Assembly (NCBI RefSeq): GCF_001870905.1
Contig: NZ_LNDC01000177.1
Coordinates: forward strand, 29,061 to 93,060
Length of the DNA: 64,000 bases
Source: Geitlerinema sp. PCC 9228
GTDB taxonomy: Bacteria; Cyanobacteriota; Cyanobacteriia; Cyanobacteriales; PCC-9228
Direction: 5' to 3'
Shown in pieces: positions 1 through 7,919 of the stretch. The first letter of the stretch is position 1. Each line of letters opens with the position of its first letter. The translations under genes were made by a program, and so were the position numbers. A model generated the notes under the pieces. That model was not told where the DNA came from and searched no databases. It saw only the letters and a list, made by a program, of their open reading frames with translations.

Positions 1-293
1 GGTTGGGAGAACTCGCCAGCAGATGTACCGATAACGTAGGTTGTCGAGGTACTGCCGTTGCTGTCGTCGTCAGATCCGTTACCGTTTTCCCCGGTCATGT
101 CGTCAGACCCGCTGCCGTTGCTGGGAGTATCCCCATCATCGTCATCATCGTCATCGTCGTCATCATCATCGTCGTCATCGTCGTCATCATCGTCATCATC
201 GTCAAGGATGGTGACTTCCCCCTCGTCAGAGACAACGGTAGAGCCATTTTTCTCTTCTTCTGACAAAACTTGCTGGCTCATCTGCGTTTTCAT
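1..293 (-). CDS. N-terminus of an acidic poly-Asp protein, cut by the window edge
   Basis: The reading frame starts at ATG 293 on the minus strand, with AGGAG 7 bases upstream, and stays open to base 1. The visible 97 residues begin MKTQMSQQVLSEEEK and contain about 23 consecutive Asp codons (residues ~32-54, mixed GAC/GAT), then a Gly/Ser/Asn/Asp-rich stretch. Such acidic linkers occur in secreted calcium-binding (RTX-type) proteins, and the frameshifted RTX protein at 36125-40310 has similar Asp-rich tracts, but no domain is visible here. The opposite strand reads as poly-Ser, which is a shadow. Function unknown; the call as a real gene rests on the start site and the uninterrupted frame. 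Confidence 0.6.
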   Translation of the reverse strand, partial: MKTQMSQQVLSEEEKNGSTVVSDEGEVTILDDDDDDDDDDDDDDDDDDDDDDDGDTPSNGSGSDDMTGENGNGSDDDSNGSTSTTYVIGTSAGEFSQ

Positions 294-443
294 AGGTGTT
301 CTCCTGGAAATAAATTGCTTCAATCCCCGATGGATCCAATTGCAGCGTTTTATATTTTATTGGCTGCATTTATGGTCATTGAAGGTACTAGACAACTCAA
401 TTTGTCTCTATGTTCCTCGGATATCGAAAAAATTGGGAGAATT

Positions 444-1889
444 TCATTTTTCATAGTGGGATAGTTCTGCCATAGCTTCTGCTTTCATTTGTTTTCGTAT
501 AGACAGAGGCGCGATCGCTTCTCCGTTGGGTCGCCAATCCCGCAACCGCATGAGAACGTTAATATCATTGGTACGAATCCAAGCACAATAGTAAACATCT
601 TGAGAAGACCGCTGGCGCAAAATATTTTGAACGGTTTCTTGTTCTTGGGAATTGCGAATATTTTTTGCTATAAGTTCTGGCAAATCCTGATAGTCAACTT
701 TGACAAATGTGGGATGGCGAACGGTGTCATCCACATACCAGCGTGCAAAGTCTGCCGGAAAACGCATGATGAGAAACGCTTTGGGATGGTAAAAGTTAAA
801 TCCCCAGGCATTTTGAAGTTCTTGGCGTACGTATTCTGGTTGCGGCAGTTCCCCGCGACGGCGCATTCTTTTCAGGGGTTGGGGAATTTGCGGGTCTCCC
901 CAGGGAAGAACGGTGAGGCTCTTGCTGCTGATGCGATCGAGACGATAGTTATGCCAGTGTAAGCTTCCTTGGGGGTCTAAGCCATAGGCACTGAGATATT
1001 TGGCACGGCGGAGATAGTGCAAGCAAACGGGATAGGTGATAATGTTGGCTTGTTTGTTGGTTTTGGCAATCCAGTAGCTAAATTGAATGACGCCACCTTC
1101 GGCAGTACGCCAAAGCTGTTCCAATTGTTCTTGGTAGGTATCGACGCGGTCTTGTGCTTCGTCGGATAAAATATAATCCATGTGAACGAAGATGCGTTTG
1201 GTGTGACGTTGGGGATGGAGGGGTTGGTTGGCGTTTTGGGAAAGCTGCTGCCAAAAGGTATCGATGAGAACTTCTAAGTTGGGTTGAACGAAGGCAATAT
1301 CTTCTAAGACGGGAATGAGTTCCCGCAAGCGATCGCTAGAAAGGGAAAGTTCGGTCGGGGGTTCTGTGGCAACGGTATTGGTGGTGGGTAAGGTTGGCAG
1401 TTGTGCGTGGGGGAGAAGGCGAAAGTGACCGCGTTTGGCTTGTTCCAGCCATCCCAAGCTAACCAGTTGTTTTAAGTCTTGGCGAATGGAACGGTGAACG
1501 GTGGCGAAAGGACGTTCTTGCAGGTAGGTGTCTAATTCTTGGTTGGTAAAGCCGGTGAGATGGATAATTTGCTGTTTCCATTCGTCGGAGATGGTGCCTA
1601 GTAGGTTTTGGCTGGTTTGCTGGCAAATACAACGGCTTTTACGACAGTGGCGAATGAGTTTTTCGGTGGGGAGTTGGTCGCTTTTGCTGTGGGTGGCGGC
1701 GTACAAGCGATCGCGCAGTTGGGGATAGGAAAAGGGGTCTGGCAGTTCCCCTTGCCAGTTGTTTTCGCCATACAGTTTTTTCAGCAGTACCCACAATCGT
1801 AGCGATCGCAGGAAGCGGTTGGCAAGCTGACCGGCTGATAGCCACTGCAAAACATCTGGTGTTGGCGGGTAGGGAAATGCGCTTTCCAT
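444..1889 (-). CDS. WYL-domain CRISPR-associated regulator, TIGR03985-like
   Basis: A 481-residue protein. The N-terminal part (residues ~1-180) looks helical and DNA-binding. The segment around residues 270-340 (YPVCLHYLRRAKYLSAYGL, then YRLDRI) has the look of a WYL domain, the ligand-sensing fold of regulators such as Sll7009 of Synechocystis 6803. The overall pattern fits the cyanobacterial family TIGR03985, which is found beside type III cas genes. It is divergent from the membrane-protein module at 2149 and its ATG lies one base from an 18-bp dyad (1891-1908), so autoregulation is likely. No clear Shine-Dalgarno is seen. I infer that it controls the shared sites upstream of cas10, cas1 and csx3. 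Family assignment is from memory of the pattern, not from a search. Confidence 0.75.
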   Translation of the reverse strand: MESAFPYPPTPDVLQWLSAGQLANRFLRSLRLWVLLKKLYGENNWQGELPDPFSYPQLRDRLYAATHSKSDQLPTEKLIRHCRKSRCICQQTSQNLLGTISDEWKQQIIHLTGFTNQELDTYLQERPFATVHRSIRQDLKQLVSLGWLEQAKRGHFRLLPHAQLPTLPTTNTVATEPPTELSLSSDRLRELIPVLEDIAFVQPNLEVLIDTFWQQLSQNANQPLHPQRHTKRIFVHMDYILSDEAQDRVDTYQEQLEQLWRTAEGGVIQFSYWIAKTNKQANIITYPVCLHYLRRAKYLSAYGLDPQGSLHWHNYRLDRISSKSLTVLPWGDPQIPQPLKRMRRRGELPQPEYVRQELQNAWGFNFYHPKAFLIMRFPADFARWYVDDTVRHPTFVKVDYQDLPELIAKNIRNSQEQETVQNILRQRSSQDVYYCAWIRTNDINVLMRLRDWRPNGEAIAPLSIRKQMKAEAMAELSHYEK

Positions 1890-1946
1890 ATTGAAGTACC
1901 CAATTCAAAGCTTTTCCATGGTAGCATATGGAATTTGTAGTTGCGG
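1801..1946. repeat. 146-bp direct repeat, copy 1 (5' end and promoter of the regulator)
   Basis: This segment, which covers the first ~30 codons of the WYL regulator and its upstream region, recurs at 4068-4213 in the same orientation with about 3 mismatches. A degenerate third copy lies at about 7920-8075. All three begin near a HIP1-type GCGATCGC. Copies 1 and 2 flank the AT-rich membrane genes and the insertion sequence. Confidence 0.9.
1891..1908 (+). promoter_or_regulatory. Putative CRISPR regulon operator, site 1
   Basis: TTGAAGTACCCAATTCAA, an inverted repeat TTGAA-N8-TTCAA. It is one base from the start codon of the minus-strand regulator and points, by its CCC core, toward the plus-strand membrane genes. 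The -10 position 8 bases downstream reads CATGGT, a poor match. It would fit repression of the regulator's own gene. Confidence 0.65.
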
Positions 1947-2148
1947 CAGGGCGATCGTCTTGTTTTGGTTAGCGATTGTAAAAAAACAGAAAAATTTTCT
2001 TGATATGATAGGTTGACACTGCAATCAAAGTAATTTATTGTACAAAAGTATAGTTATGGGAAATCTCTATGAGAGATTAGTTTCAACAATGTTTATTAAG
2101 TAAAGGCATTTTTGAATATCTGTTAAAATGGTTATTTTTTAACATGTT

Positions 2149-2577
2149 ATGTCTAATAAATCACCAATAAATAATAGAAAAAAGTTCTTTCATAAGCTTT
2201 TAGCAGTTACGTTTAGAAAATTTGTTAACTTTCTTGGTTACGCAGGATTGATATTCATATTTTATGGAACTATATCTACTGTTACAGGAGAACAGTGGAG
2301 TTGGTTTGAAAAATATGTAGATTTTTTATCTTCTTTGCTAACTATATTAGGAACTTTAATAACAGCTTCCTCGATATATCTATATACTCCTACCGTACAT
2401 GAACCTGAAATATTTAGTAAATGGATTTCAGCACCAGTTGCGATAATACTTTCAATAACTGCTATAATAGTGTTGTTTATCAAAGGACAATTACCTAGCT
2501 CTATTGTAAATGGTTTTGCCTTATTGGGACTGGCAGGAGGTTTATTCAGAATTCAAAAACCTCCAGAGAGTTATTAG
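2149..2577 (+). CDS. Small membrane protein of unknown function, first gene of an AT-rich pair
   Basis: A 142-residue protein with a basic N-terminus (NNRKKFFHK) and three or four hydrophobic stretches, at about residues 28-48, 58-82, 98-115 and 121-135. I do not recognise the family. Base composition is clearly more AT-rich than the neighbouring cas genes, which points to separate acquisition. It lies between two 146-bp direct repeats and just before a second membrane-protein gene (10-base gap), so the two probably form a unit. Dyad site 1 lies about 240 bases upstream. Membrane proteins are common accessory effectors in type III CRISPR loci, but nothing in this sequence shows a mechanism. 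Confidence 0.7.
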   Translation: MSNKSPINNRKKFFHKLLAVTFRKFVNFLGYAGLIFIFYGTISTVTGEQWSWFEKYVDFLSSLLTILGTLITASSIYLYTPTVHEPEIFSKWISAPVAIILSITAIIVLFIKGQLPSSIVNGFALLGLAGGLFRIQKPPESY

Positions 2578-2587
2578 TTTGCATCTT

Positions 2588-3193
2588 ATGAATAATTTTC
2601 AAGACAATATTTTTTTAATAATTTTTGTGATGCAGGAATATAATGCATTACGTTCAGAAATGAAGCAGTCCATCGCTAATCGAAACTTGGTAGCTCTTTT
2701 TGGTTTTTTAAGTTTAACCATTATGTCCTATATCGGAGTATATTCTATAATTAATGGGTTTCAAGATATATCTTTCATGGTTTTTTCAGTTTTCTTACCT
2801 GCAATTGGAATAATTATATTAAGTATTTGGCTTGGAGAAGCAGAAAGAGTTACTCGACTAGGGATATATTTATACAAATTAGAAGCAAGAATTAATTTAC
2901 TTTTACATAAGAGCAAAACTAATAAATTGATTCTCAATTGGGAAAACTGGTTGAGGGGTGATTCAAATACCAGTCAACAACAATCAAACAATCAATTTTT
3001 GTATCCATACTATGCCATAGTTTTATTATTTTTAGCAATTCCTAGCTTATTAAGTTTCTTATCTATAACATACATAGATTTAGAAGTGGAATATAAAATT
3101 ACCGTTAGTATATTAAATTTTTTTATGTATGTTATATATACAAGATGGTTTGTTAACAGAGCTAAAAATCTCGAATTAAGATATAAAAAATAA
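2588..3193 (+). CDS. Four-TM membrane protein, EYNALRSEM type, possible defence effector
   Basis: 201 residues from ATG 2588; a second possible start is ATG 2630. After a short soluble N-terminus containing EYNALRSEMKQ there are two adjacent membrane segments (about residues 37-57 and 63-84), then a charged segment (GEAERVTRLGIYLYKLEARI), a linker, and two more membrane segments near the C-terminus. The arrangement EY-ALR-E / TM pair / R-x-GIY-x-x-x-LE resembles a widespread family of uncharacterised bacterial membrane proteins, somewhat like two-TM SLATT-type effectors. AT-rich like its neighbour and unlike the cas genes. Ends 35 bases before the insertion sequence. Function unknown; an effector role is only inferred from context. 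Confidence 0.65.
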   Translation: MNNFQDNIFLIIFVMQEYNALRSEMKQSIANRNLVALFGFLSLTIMSYIGVYSIINGFQDISFMVFSVFLPAIGIIILSIWLGEAERVTRLGIYLYKLEARINLLLHKSKTNKLILNWENWLRGDSNTSQQQSNNQFLYPYYAIVLLFLAIPSLLSFLSITYIDLEVEYKITVSILNFFMYVIYTRWFVNRAKNLELRYKK

Positions 3194-3280
3194 AGGTTTT
3201 CATTTCTTTTTAAAGATAGAAATTATTAGGTTGTGTTGACATTCTGAAAACGGACTCGATAAATTACAACGGAAGCGACT

Positions 3281-3640
3281 TTGAACAAGGATATGCCTTC
3301 AGTTGAACTTCAACAGCAACAATGGCAACGAGTCGTCAAGCAACTGCGAGCCCTGCCCGGCGTCTATGTGGGTCGAGAGAGTGATTATCGTCGTTTTGTA
3401 GAGGCGGTTTTGTGGATTGACAAAACGGGAGCGCAGTGGCGCGAACTGCCTGCTTATTATGGGAATTGGAACAGCATTTTCAAGCGCTTCAACCGTTGGA
3501 GTAAGAAAGGCATTTGGCAGCAGTTAAGCTATGCTGTGGCCGATCTGTTTGACTTGGAAAATCTTGCCATTGATAGCACTGTCATCCGCGCCCATCCTTG
3601 TGCTGCGGGTGCAAAAGGGGGACCTCACAACAAGGATTAG
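3281..3640 (+). CDS. IS5-family transposase, N-terminal frame
   Basis: 119 residues, probably from ATG 3293 or 3281. It contains the IS5-type N-terminal region (YRRFVEAVLWIDKTGAQWRELP) and the first catalytic Asp of the DDE triad in IDSTVIRAH. The frame ends in TAG just after a run A4G5 (GCAAAAGGGGGACC, around 3610-3623). That run is a plausible slippery site for -1 frameshifting into the second frame, the usual arrangement in this IS group. Confidence 0.88.
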   Translation: MNKDMPSVELQQQQWQRVVKQLRALPGVYVGRESDYRRFVEAVLWIDKTGAQWRELPAYYGNWNSIFKRFNRWSKKGIWQQLSYAVADLFDLENLAIDSTVIRAHPCAAGAKGGPHNKD

Positions 3641-4044
3641 GTCGTAGTCGAGGTGGCTTTAGTAGTAAGCTCCACGCCAGCACGGAAGGGTTGGGCAATC
3701 CCTTGAAATTACGAGTCACTGGAGGCGAGCGACACGATATTACTCAAGCGGTTGCCCTACTGGAAGGCTACACAGCTGAGGCCGTTTTAGCCGATCAAGC
3801 TTACGATTCCCAGACTTTAGTGGCGTGGTTAGAACAACAGGGCATGGAAGCTGTGATTCCGTCCCGTAAAAACCGTCGAATACCTCGCGAATATGACCAC
3901 CATCGCTATGGTGAACGCCATTTGGTAGAGTGTTTTTTCAATACACTTAAGCGCTTCCGACGGATTTTTACTCGCTATGACAAACTACTGCGGAATTATT
4001 TAAGTTTTGCTTATATTGGAATCATGCATATTTGGATCAGGTAA
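3598..4044 (+). CDS. IS5-family transposase, C-terminal frame
   Basis: Second half of the transposase in the -1 frame. The recognisable part begins with LGRSRGGFSSKLHA, then the second catalytic Asp in LADQAYDS and the Glu in ECFFNTLKRF. The ATG at 3598 lies inside the first frame and is probably not used; the full enzyme would be made by frameshifting. All DDE residues are present, so the element could be active. Confidence 0.88.
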   Translation: MCCGCKRGTSQQGLGRSRGGFSSKLHASTEGLGNPLKLRVTGGERHDITQAVALLEGYTAEAVLADQAYDSQTLVAWLEQQGMEAVIPSRKNRRIPREYDHHRYGERHLVECFFNTLKRFRRIFTRYDKLLRNYLSFAYIGIMHIWIR

Positions 4045-4067
4045 AATGTCAACACGTCCTAAACTTC

Positions 4068-4213
4068 AGCGATCGCAGGAAGCGGTTGGCAAGCTGACCG
4101 GCTGACAGCCACTGCAAAACATCTGGTGTTGGCGGGTAGGGAAATGCGCTTTCCATATTGAAGTACCCAATTCAAAACTTTTCCATGGTAGCATATGGAA
4201 TTTGTGGTTGCGG
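4068..4213. repeat. 146-bp direct repeat, copy 2 (truncated 5' end of the regulator)
   Basis: About 98% identical to 1801-1946. It keeps the reversed start region of the WYL regulator (about 30 codons on the minus strand, then cut by the insertion sequence side) and the upstream dyad. It is therefore a gene remnant plus a possibly active regulatory site. Confidence 0.9.
4158..4175 (+). promoter_or_regulatory. Putative CRISPR regulon operator, site 2
   Basis: TTGAAGTACCCAATTCAA, identical to site 1 and lying in repeat copy 2. It points toward the small gene at 4369 and, beyond it, CRISPR array 1. The -10 position again reads CATGGT. Confidence 0.55.
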
Positions 4214-4368
4214 GAACTCCTTTGTCCAAACCATCTTGGTTGGTTTTTGGCTACGTATCTAGCTTATTTCAGTGCCATGTTTTAGAAATCAATCTCAAGC
4301 CATGTTGCGATCGTATATTTCGCTTTGTTAATCAATGTCGCTTGGAAAGGAAAAGCAGGATACTATGT

Positions 4369-4773
4369 ATGGAAGATGAACTCACGATAAAAAAAATGGA
4401 AAGCGATCGCGCCAACCAAACCAAAACCCGCAAAGCCTATCAGTTTTTACAAATTAGGGTACAACTTCTAGGACGTGGCATAACCAATGAAATCATGAAT
4501 CTGTATGTTAACGGCAAACGCATTAAACCCAAAAATAGTCAAACGCTACACGACTTTCTGAACCAGTTGGGAGCGCAAGGTTTTCGCATCGTAACTGCCG
4601 AACTGGAGACTGAGGGAACGTATACACATTTCTATACGATGCAGCGAGAGGTGTTTACCAAGGAAGTGCCAGAGGAAGATATCTATGAAATCCTCGACAA
4701 AACCAAGGAAGGAGCGGACTTTGGCGATTCTATGAGACACCTTTTGGAATTGAGTCTGTTCGACAATTTCTAA
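4369..4773 (+). CDS. Hypothetical protein upstream of CRISPR array 1
   Basis: 134 residues from ATG 4369, chosen because AGGA sits 8 bases upstream; the frame is open further back to 4195, but that part lies in the duplicated promoter segment and does not look like protein. The product is soluble and charged (MEDELTIKKMES, LYVNGKRIKPKNSQ, TEGTYTHFYTMQRE), with a mixed alpha/beta look. I do not recognise a family. It lies about 180 bases downstream of dyad site 2 and immediately before the array 1 leader, so it may be part of the CRISPR island. Confidence 0.6.
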   Translation: MEDELTIKKMESDRANQTKTRKAYQFLQIRVQLLGRGITNEIMNLYVNGKRIKPKNSQTLHDFLNQLGAQGFRIVTAELETEGTYTHFYTMQREVFTKEVPEEDIYEILDKTKEGADFGDSMRHLLELSLFDNF

Positions 4774-4787
4774 ATTCAGGGAAAAAC

Positions 4788-4816
4788 TAGACAAGTTCCA
4801 GAAGCTACTATACAAT
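4788..4816 (+). promoter_or_regulatory. Candidate promoter for CRISPR array 1
   Basis: TAGACA at 4788-4793 and TACAAT at 4811-4816 with 17-bp spacing, about 210 bases before the first repeat, in the leader region. Confidence 0.4.
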
Positions 4817-4829
4817 GAAAACAGTTTCC

Positions 4830-4869
4830 GACGAACCTAAGCGGAGGCAAAAACCCCGGGGGGTTCGTC
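4830..4869 (+). promoter_or_regulatory. Hairpin in the leader of CRISPR array 1
   Basis: GACGAACC at 4830-4837 pairs with GGTTCGTC at 4862-4869 across a loop containing CCCCGGGG. It is followed by AAAA rather than T, so it is not a normal terminator. A leader RNA structure or protein site is possible. Confidence 0.5.
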
Positions 4870-5028
4870 AAAAACGCTAGAACCTAGACAATTCAATCGT
4901 TTCAGAAGTTTCAGTTAGAGCTTTATTGAGAGAAGGTGCCCTTTATTGCTTCTCAAGAAGCGTTTTTATTGAGCCTCGTCGGAACGGGGTCTGAAATCCT
5001 TTCCTCATCTGCTTTGTGAGTGCCAGCT

Positions 5029-6668
5029 CTTTCATTTCCTTTAATCCCCGCAAGGGGACTGAAACCCGAATGCATCTCCTTCTCCAAATACATTGTATTT
5101 GGAGCTTTCATTTCCTTTAATCCCCGCAAGGGGACTGAAACTTAACGTTCACGATTTGCTCGTGTGGCGTTCCTTCTTTCATTTCCTTTAATCCCCGCAA
5201 GGGGACTGAAACCCGCCAAAAATTTCGCGTAAGCCTCCTTGTTGGCGGCTTTCATTTCCTTTAATCCCCGCAAGGGGACTGAAACATTTGATTTCACTTC
5301 AAAATCTTCAAGCCAACCCGCGTTGCGCGGGCGCGACTTTCATTTCCTTTAATCCCCGCAAGGGGACTGAAACGCGAAGCGCGAGGGGATACGGCTTATC
5401 TGGATAGAATCTTTCATTTCCTTTAATCCCCGCAAGGGGACTGAAACGAACCGAACCACCTGTTCTCGATCCGCGGCTTCCTGCTTTCATTTCCTTTAAT
5501 CCCCGCAAGGGGACTGAAACACGGATGCGACTGGAGAGCATCGCGTTTTTGAGAAAGCTTTCATTTCTCCCCGCAAGGGGACTGAAACACGACGACGGCA
5601 GCGATGAAACGCCACCCCCACCCCCTTTCATTTCCTTTAATCCCCGCAAGGGGACTGAAACAAAACCTTCTTAACGGAGGACTGTCGAGGGTCTTGACTT
5701 TCATTTCCTTTAATCCCCGCAAGGGGACTGAAACAATTAATGCATCGTCGTTTCCATACCACATGGCAAAACTTTCATTTCCTTTAATCCCCGCAAGGGG
5801 ACTGAAACACAGAGGGGCGACCTTTTTTCTATATCATAATAGACTTTCATTTCCTTTAATCCCCGCAAGGGGACTGAAACCCTTTCATGGTTTACCTCAT
5901 TATTTACTCTATTATCTTTCATTTCCTTTAATCCCCGCAAGGGGACTGAAACAAGCTCGCCAACAATACCAACAGCAACAGCTTTCATTTCCTTTAATCC
6001 CCGCAAGGGGACTGAAACGCAACACTGTCCACCAAGTCGCGCCAGGGAAGGACTTTCATTTCCTTTAATCCCCGCAAGGGGACTGAAACTCTTCTGTAAC
6101 GTTTTTCCCACTCAAAGTTCCCCGCTTTCATTTCCTTTAATCCCCGCAAGGGGACTGAAACATGACAAAACGGTTTCCCCATGCTTTTCCTGACGGTCTT
6201 TCATTTCCTTTAATCCCCGCAAGGGGACTGAAACTCGAGTTTCTGGAAACGAGAAATAGAGCGGGAAAAGCTTTCATTTCCTTTAATCCCCGCAAGGGGA
6301 CTGAAACCTACCTGACCGCAGGTACCTGGATGTCATGTGGGAGTACTTTCATTTCCTTTAATCCCCGCAAGGGGACTGAAACTTGTTGGTTCCACCGGTC
6401 ACTACCTGAACTTTTGCTTTCATTTCCTTTAATCCCCGCAAGGGGACTGAAACTATTTTCGCTGCTATTGAATAGAACTCAATAGGCTTTCATTTCCTTT
6501 AATCCCCGCAAGGGGACTGAAACCACGACTGCCAAAATGGCAGCCCGCCACCTGGAGAGGCTTTCATTTCCTTTAATCCCCGCAAGGGGACTGAAACTAA
6601 AACTACTTGGAATAATTCCTGCATTTTTCTTCTTTCATTTCCTTTAATCCCCGCAAGGAAACTGAAAT
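5029..6668 (+). CRISPR. CRISPR array 1, 23 repeats and 22 spacers
   Basis: The repeat is 37 nt, starting CTTTCATTTCC and ending CCGCAAGGGGACTGAAAC. It forms a CCCC-GCAA-GGGG hairpin with a GNRA loop and leaves an ACTGAAAC end as the expected 8-nt crRNA handle. Spacers are mostly 33-39 nt, with outliers of 51 nt (5286-5336) and 29 nt (5953-5981). The repeat at 5558-5588 is only 31 nt, missing CTTTAA. The last repeat (6632-6668) is degenerate (GGGG to GGAA, final C to T), which places the leader on the low-coordinate side. Reading frames through the array are artefacts of the repeat. Confidence 0.98.
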
Positions 6669-6769
6669 AAGAAATTTTTGCCACAGTGTGAGTAATACAA
6701 TACAATTGCGAATATTGCCTCACTAAAAAAGGCGATCGCGAAGCAATTTTGATTTCCAAATGACCAACC

Positions 6770-6805
6770 GAACCACCAAGTGAAAACGCTGGTGGTTCAA
6801 TTTTT
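6770..6805 (+). terminator. Rho-independent terminator after CRISPR array 1
   Basis: GAACCACCA (6770-6778) pairs perfectly with TGGTGGTTC (6790-6798), followed by AATTTTT. Confidence 0.75.
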
Positions 6806-7258
6806 ATCGCCGGCAAATCGTTAACCTATAAAATCGCTAGAAGCAAAGCGAGTTCTGTACCCGATAACAAGCGTCGCAAAACATAAAACTCACAAATTGC
6901 TCAAAGTTCCTCCAAATCGATTGGTAAAAAACTTTGGATCGACCTTGTAACCGCAGGTTTCGCTATCTTAACCAAATGTGGATTCTTGGTTAAAGGCAGG
7001 GTACTATTAGAAAAACGTAAATTGACGCACTAGAAGCTACAGGAGGCAGATACAAAAACAGAAAACAACCACCAAACAAGCACAAGTACCATCGAAAGCC
7101 GCGATACCAATCGCCTTTGATGAAACTCAGCATGAAAAATGCGATCGCGAAACAGACCAGGCAGAAGTTGCACGACTCCACCAGTCACAAGTGGCTGAAA
7201 TGCACTGGAAGTAAAATCCATAGCAGTAACTGCCATTTAACTTTGAGGGGAAACAACC
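6806..7258. other. Stretch without a convincing gene
   Basis: Between the array 1 terminator and the membrane-protein gene at 7259 I see only short overlapping frames without ribosome sites. One minus-strand frame (6990-7181) reads as two hydrophobic segments but has no start signal, so it is not called. Confidence 0.5.
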
Positions 7259-7723
7259 ATGAAATTCATAAAAGCAACCATAAAATTGATTAAAAAAATA
7301 TTGGCGGGATTTTTTCTATTGTTGGGAGTGCCGCTCTTAATCCTTTGTATTGTATTTATCATTAATCCAGACCTTGCTGGTTCTCCTCCTTCCTCAACCG
7401 AAGCTCGCACAATTTGGGTAACAGTATTGTTAACTATCCCTATTCCCAGTACAGCTATTGGAAGTTATCTGGTATGGAGTATCGTACAACAAAATAAACG
7501 AGAAGCGCAGCGAGAGCAAGAAAAAGAAGACCAACGCCTACGCAAGATTTTCTTCAACCTCGTTCAGCAGCAAGGTGGAGAGATTACTGTATTTCAGTTT
7601 TCTGTAGCAGCTCAAATTTCTGGGAAGTTAGCCAGAAAGTACCTTGACAAGTTTGCTGGGGAATATAATGCCACCTTTAGAGTTGACAATCGAGGCAACG
7701 TTATTTATACGTTTATCCTTTGA
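7259..7723 (+). CDS. Two-TM protein with a C-terminal winged-helix-like tail
   Basis: 154 residues, ATG preceded by TGAGGGG. Two membrane segments (about residues 13-36 and 50-73) are followed by a highly charged helix (QQNKREAQREQEKEDQRLRK) and a C-terminal domain of ~60 residues. Its pattern (helix, GGEITVFQFSVAAQISGKLARKYL, then a beta hairpin VDNRGNVIYTF) looks like a winged helix. Similar small membrane proteins are frequent in cyanobacteria. It stands alone between array 1 and the cas10 operon; no dyad site precedes it. Function unknown. Confidence 0.7.
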   Translation: MKFIKATIKLIKKILAGFFLLLGVPLLILCIVFIINPDLAGSPPSSTEARTIWVTVLLTIPIPSTAIGSYLVWSIVQQNKREAQREQEKEDQRLRKIFFNLVQQQGGEITVFQFSVAAQISGKLARKYLDKFAGEYNATFRVDNRGNVIYTFIL

Positions 7724-7919
7724 AAGGAAGGATTGACAAAAAGCAACTTTCCGCAATATCGCGAAACGCAAAAAACAGTTGCAGCTTCACCTTCAGCGTG
7801 TTCCTGCCAGGGGGAACATCAAGAGGAATGCGTCTCGTGTTTGCCGTGGGTAGATGCATACAAGTTGGTGTAAATTTCGATACAAAGGACTTTCTAGCTA
7901 TTTCGCTGGCTAACTGTAG

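Larger units (their letters stand above)
3229..4059 (+). mobile_element. IS5-family insertion sequence, IS427-like group
   Basis: 831 bp, bounded by imperfect inverted repeats. The left end is GGTTGTGTTGACATT; the right end, read inward, is GGACGTGTTGACATT. A TA dinucleotide flanks both ends (3227-3228 and 4060-4061), fitting a 2-bp target duplication as in the IS427 group. It carries a transposase split over two overlapping frames. The right end lies 8 bp from the second copy of the 146-bp direct repeat. Confidence 0.9.

Noticed and set aside
58..456. Plus-strand frame with a long poly-Ser run
   Set aside because: It is the complement of the poly-Asp codons of the minus-strand gene, which has the better start and ribosome site.
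5308..6816. Many long frames on both strands in array 1
   Set aside because: They consist of translated CRISPR repeats (SVPLRGLKEMK or SFPLIPARGLK units) and are not genes.
6990..7236. Two overlapping hydrophobic minus-strand frames
   Set aside because: No start signal for either, and hydrophobic frames arise easily in such sequence.
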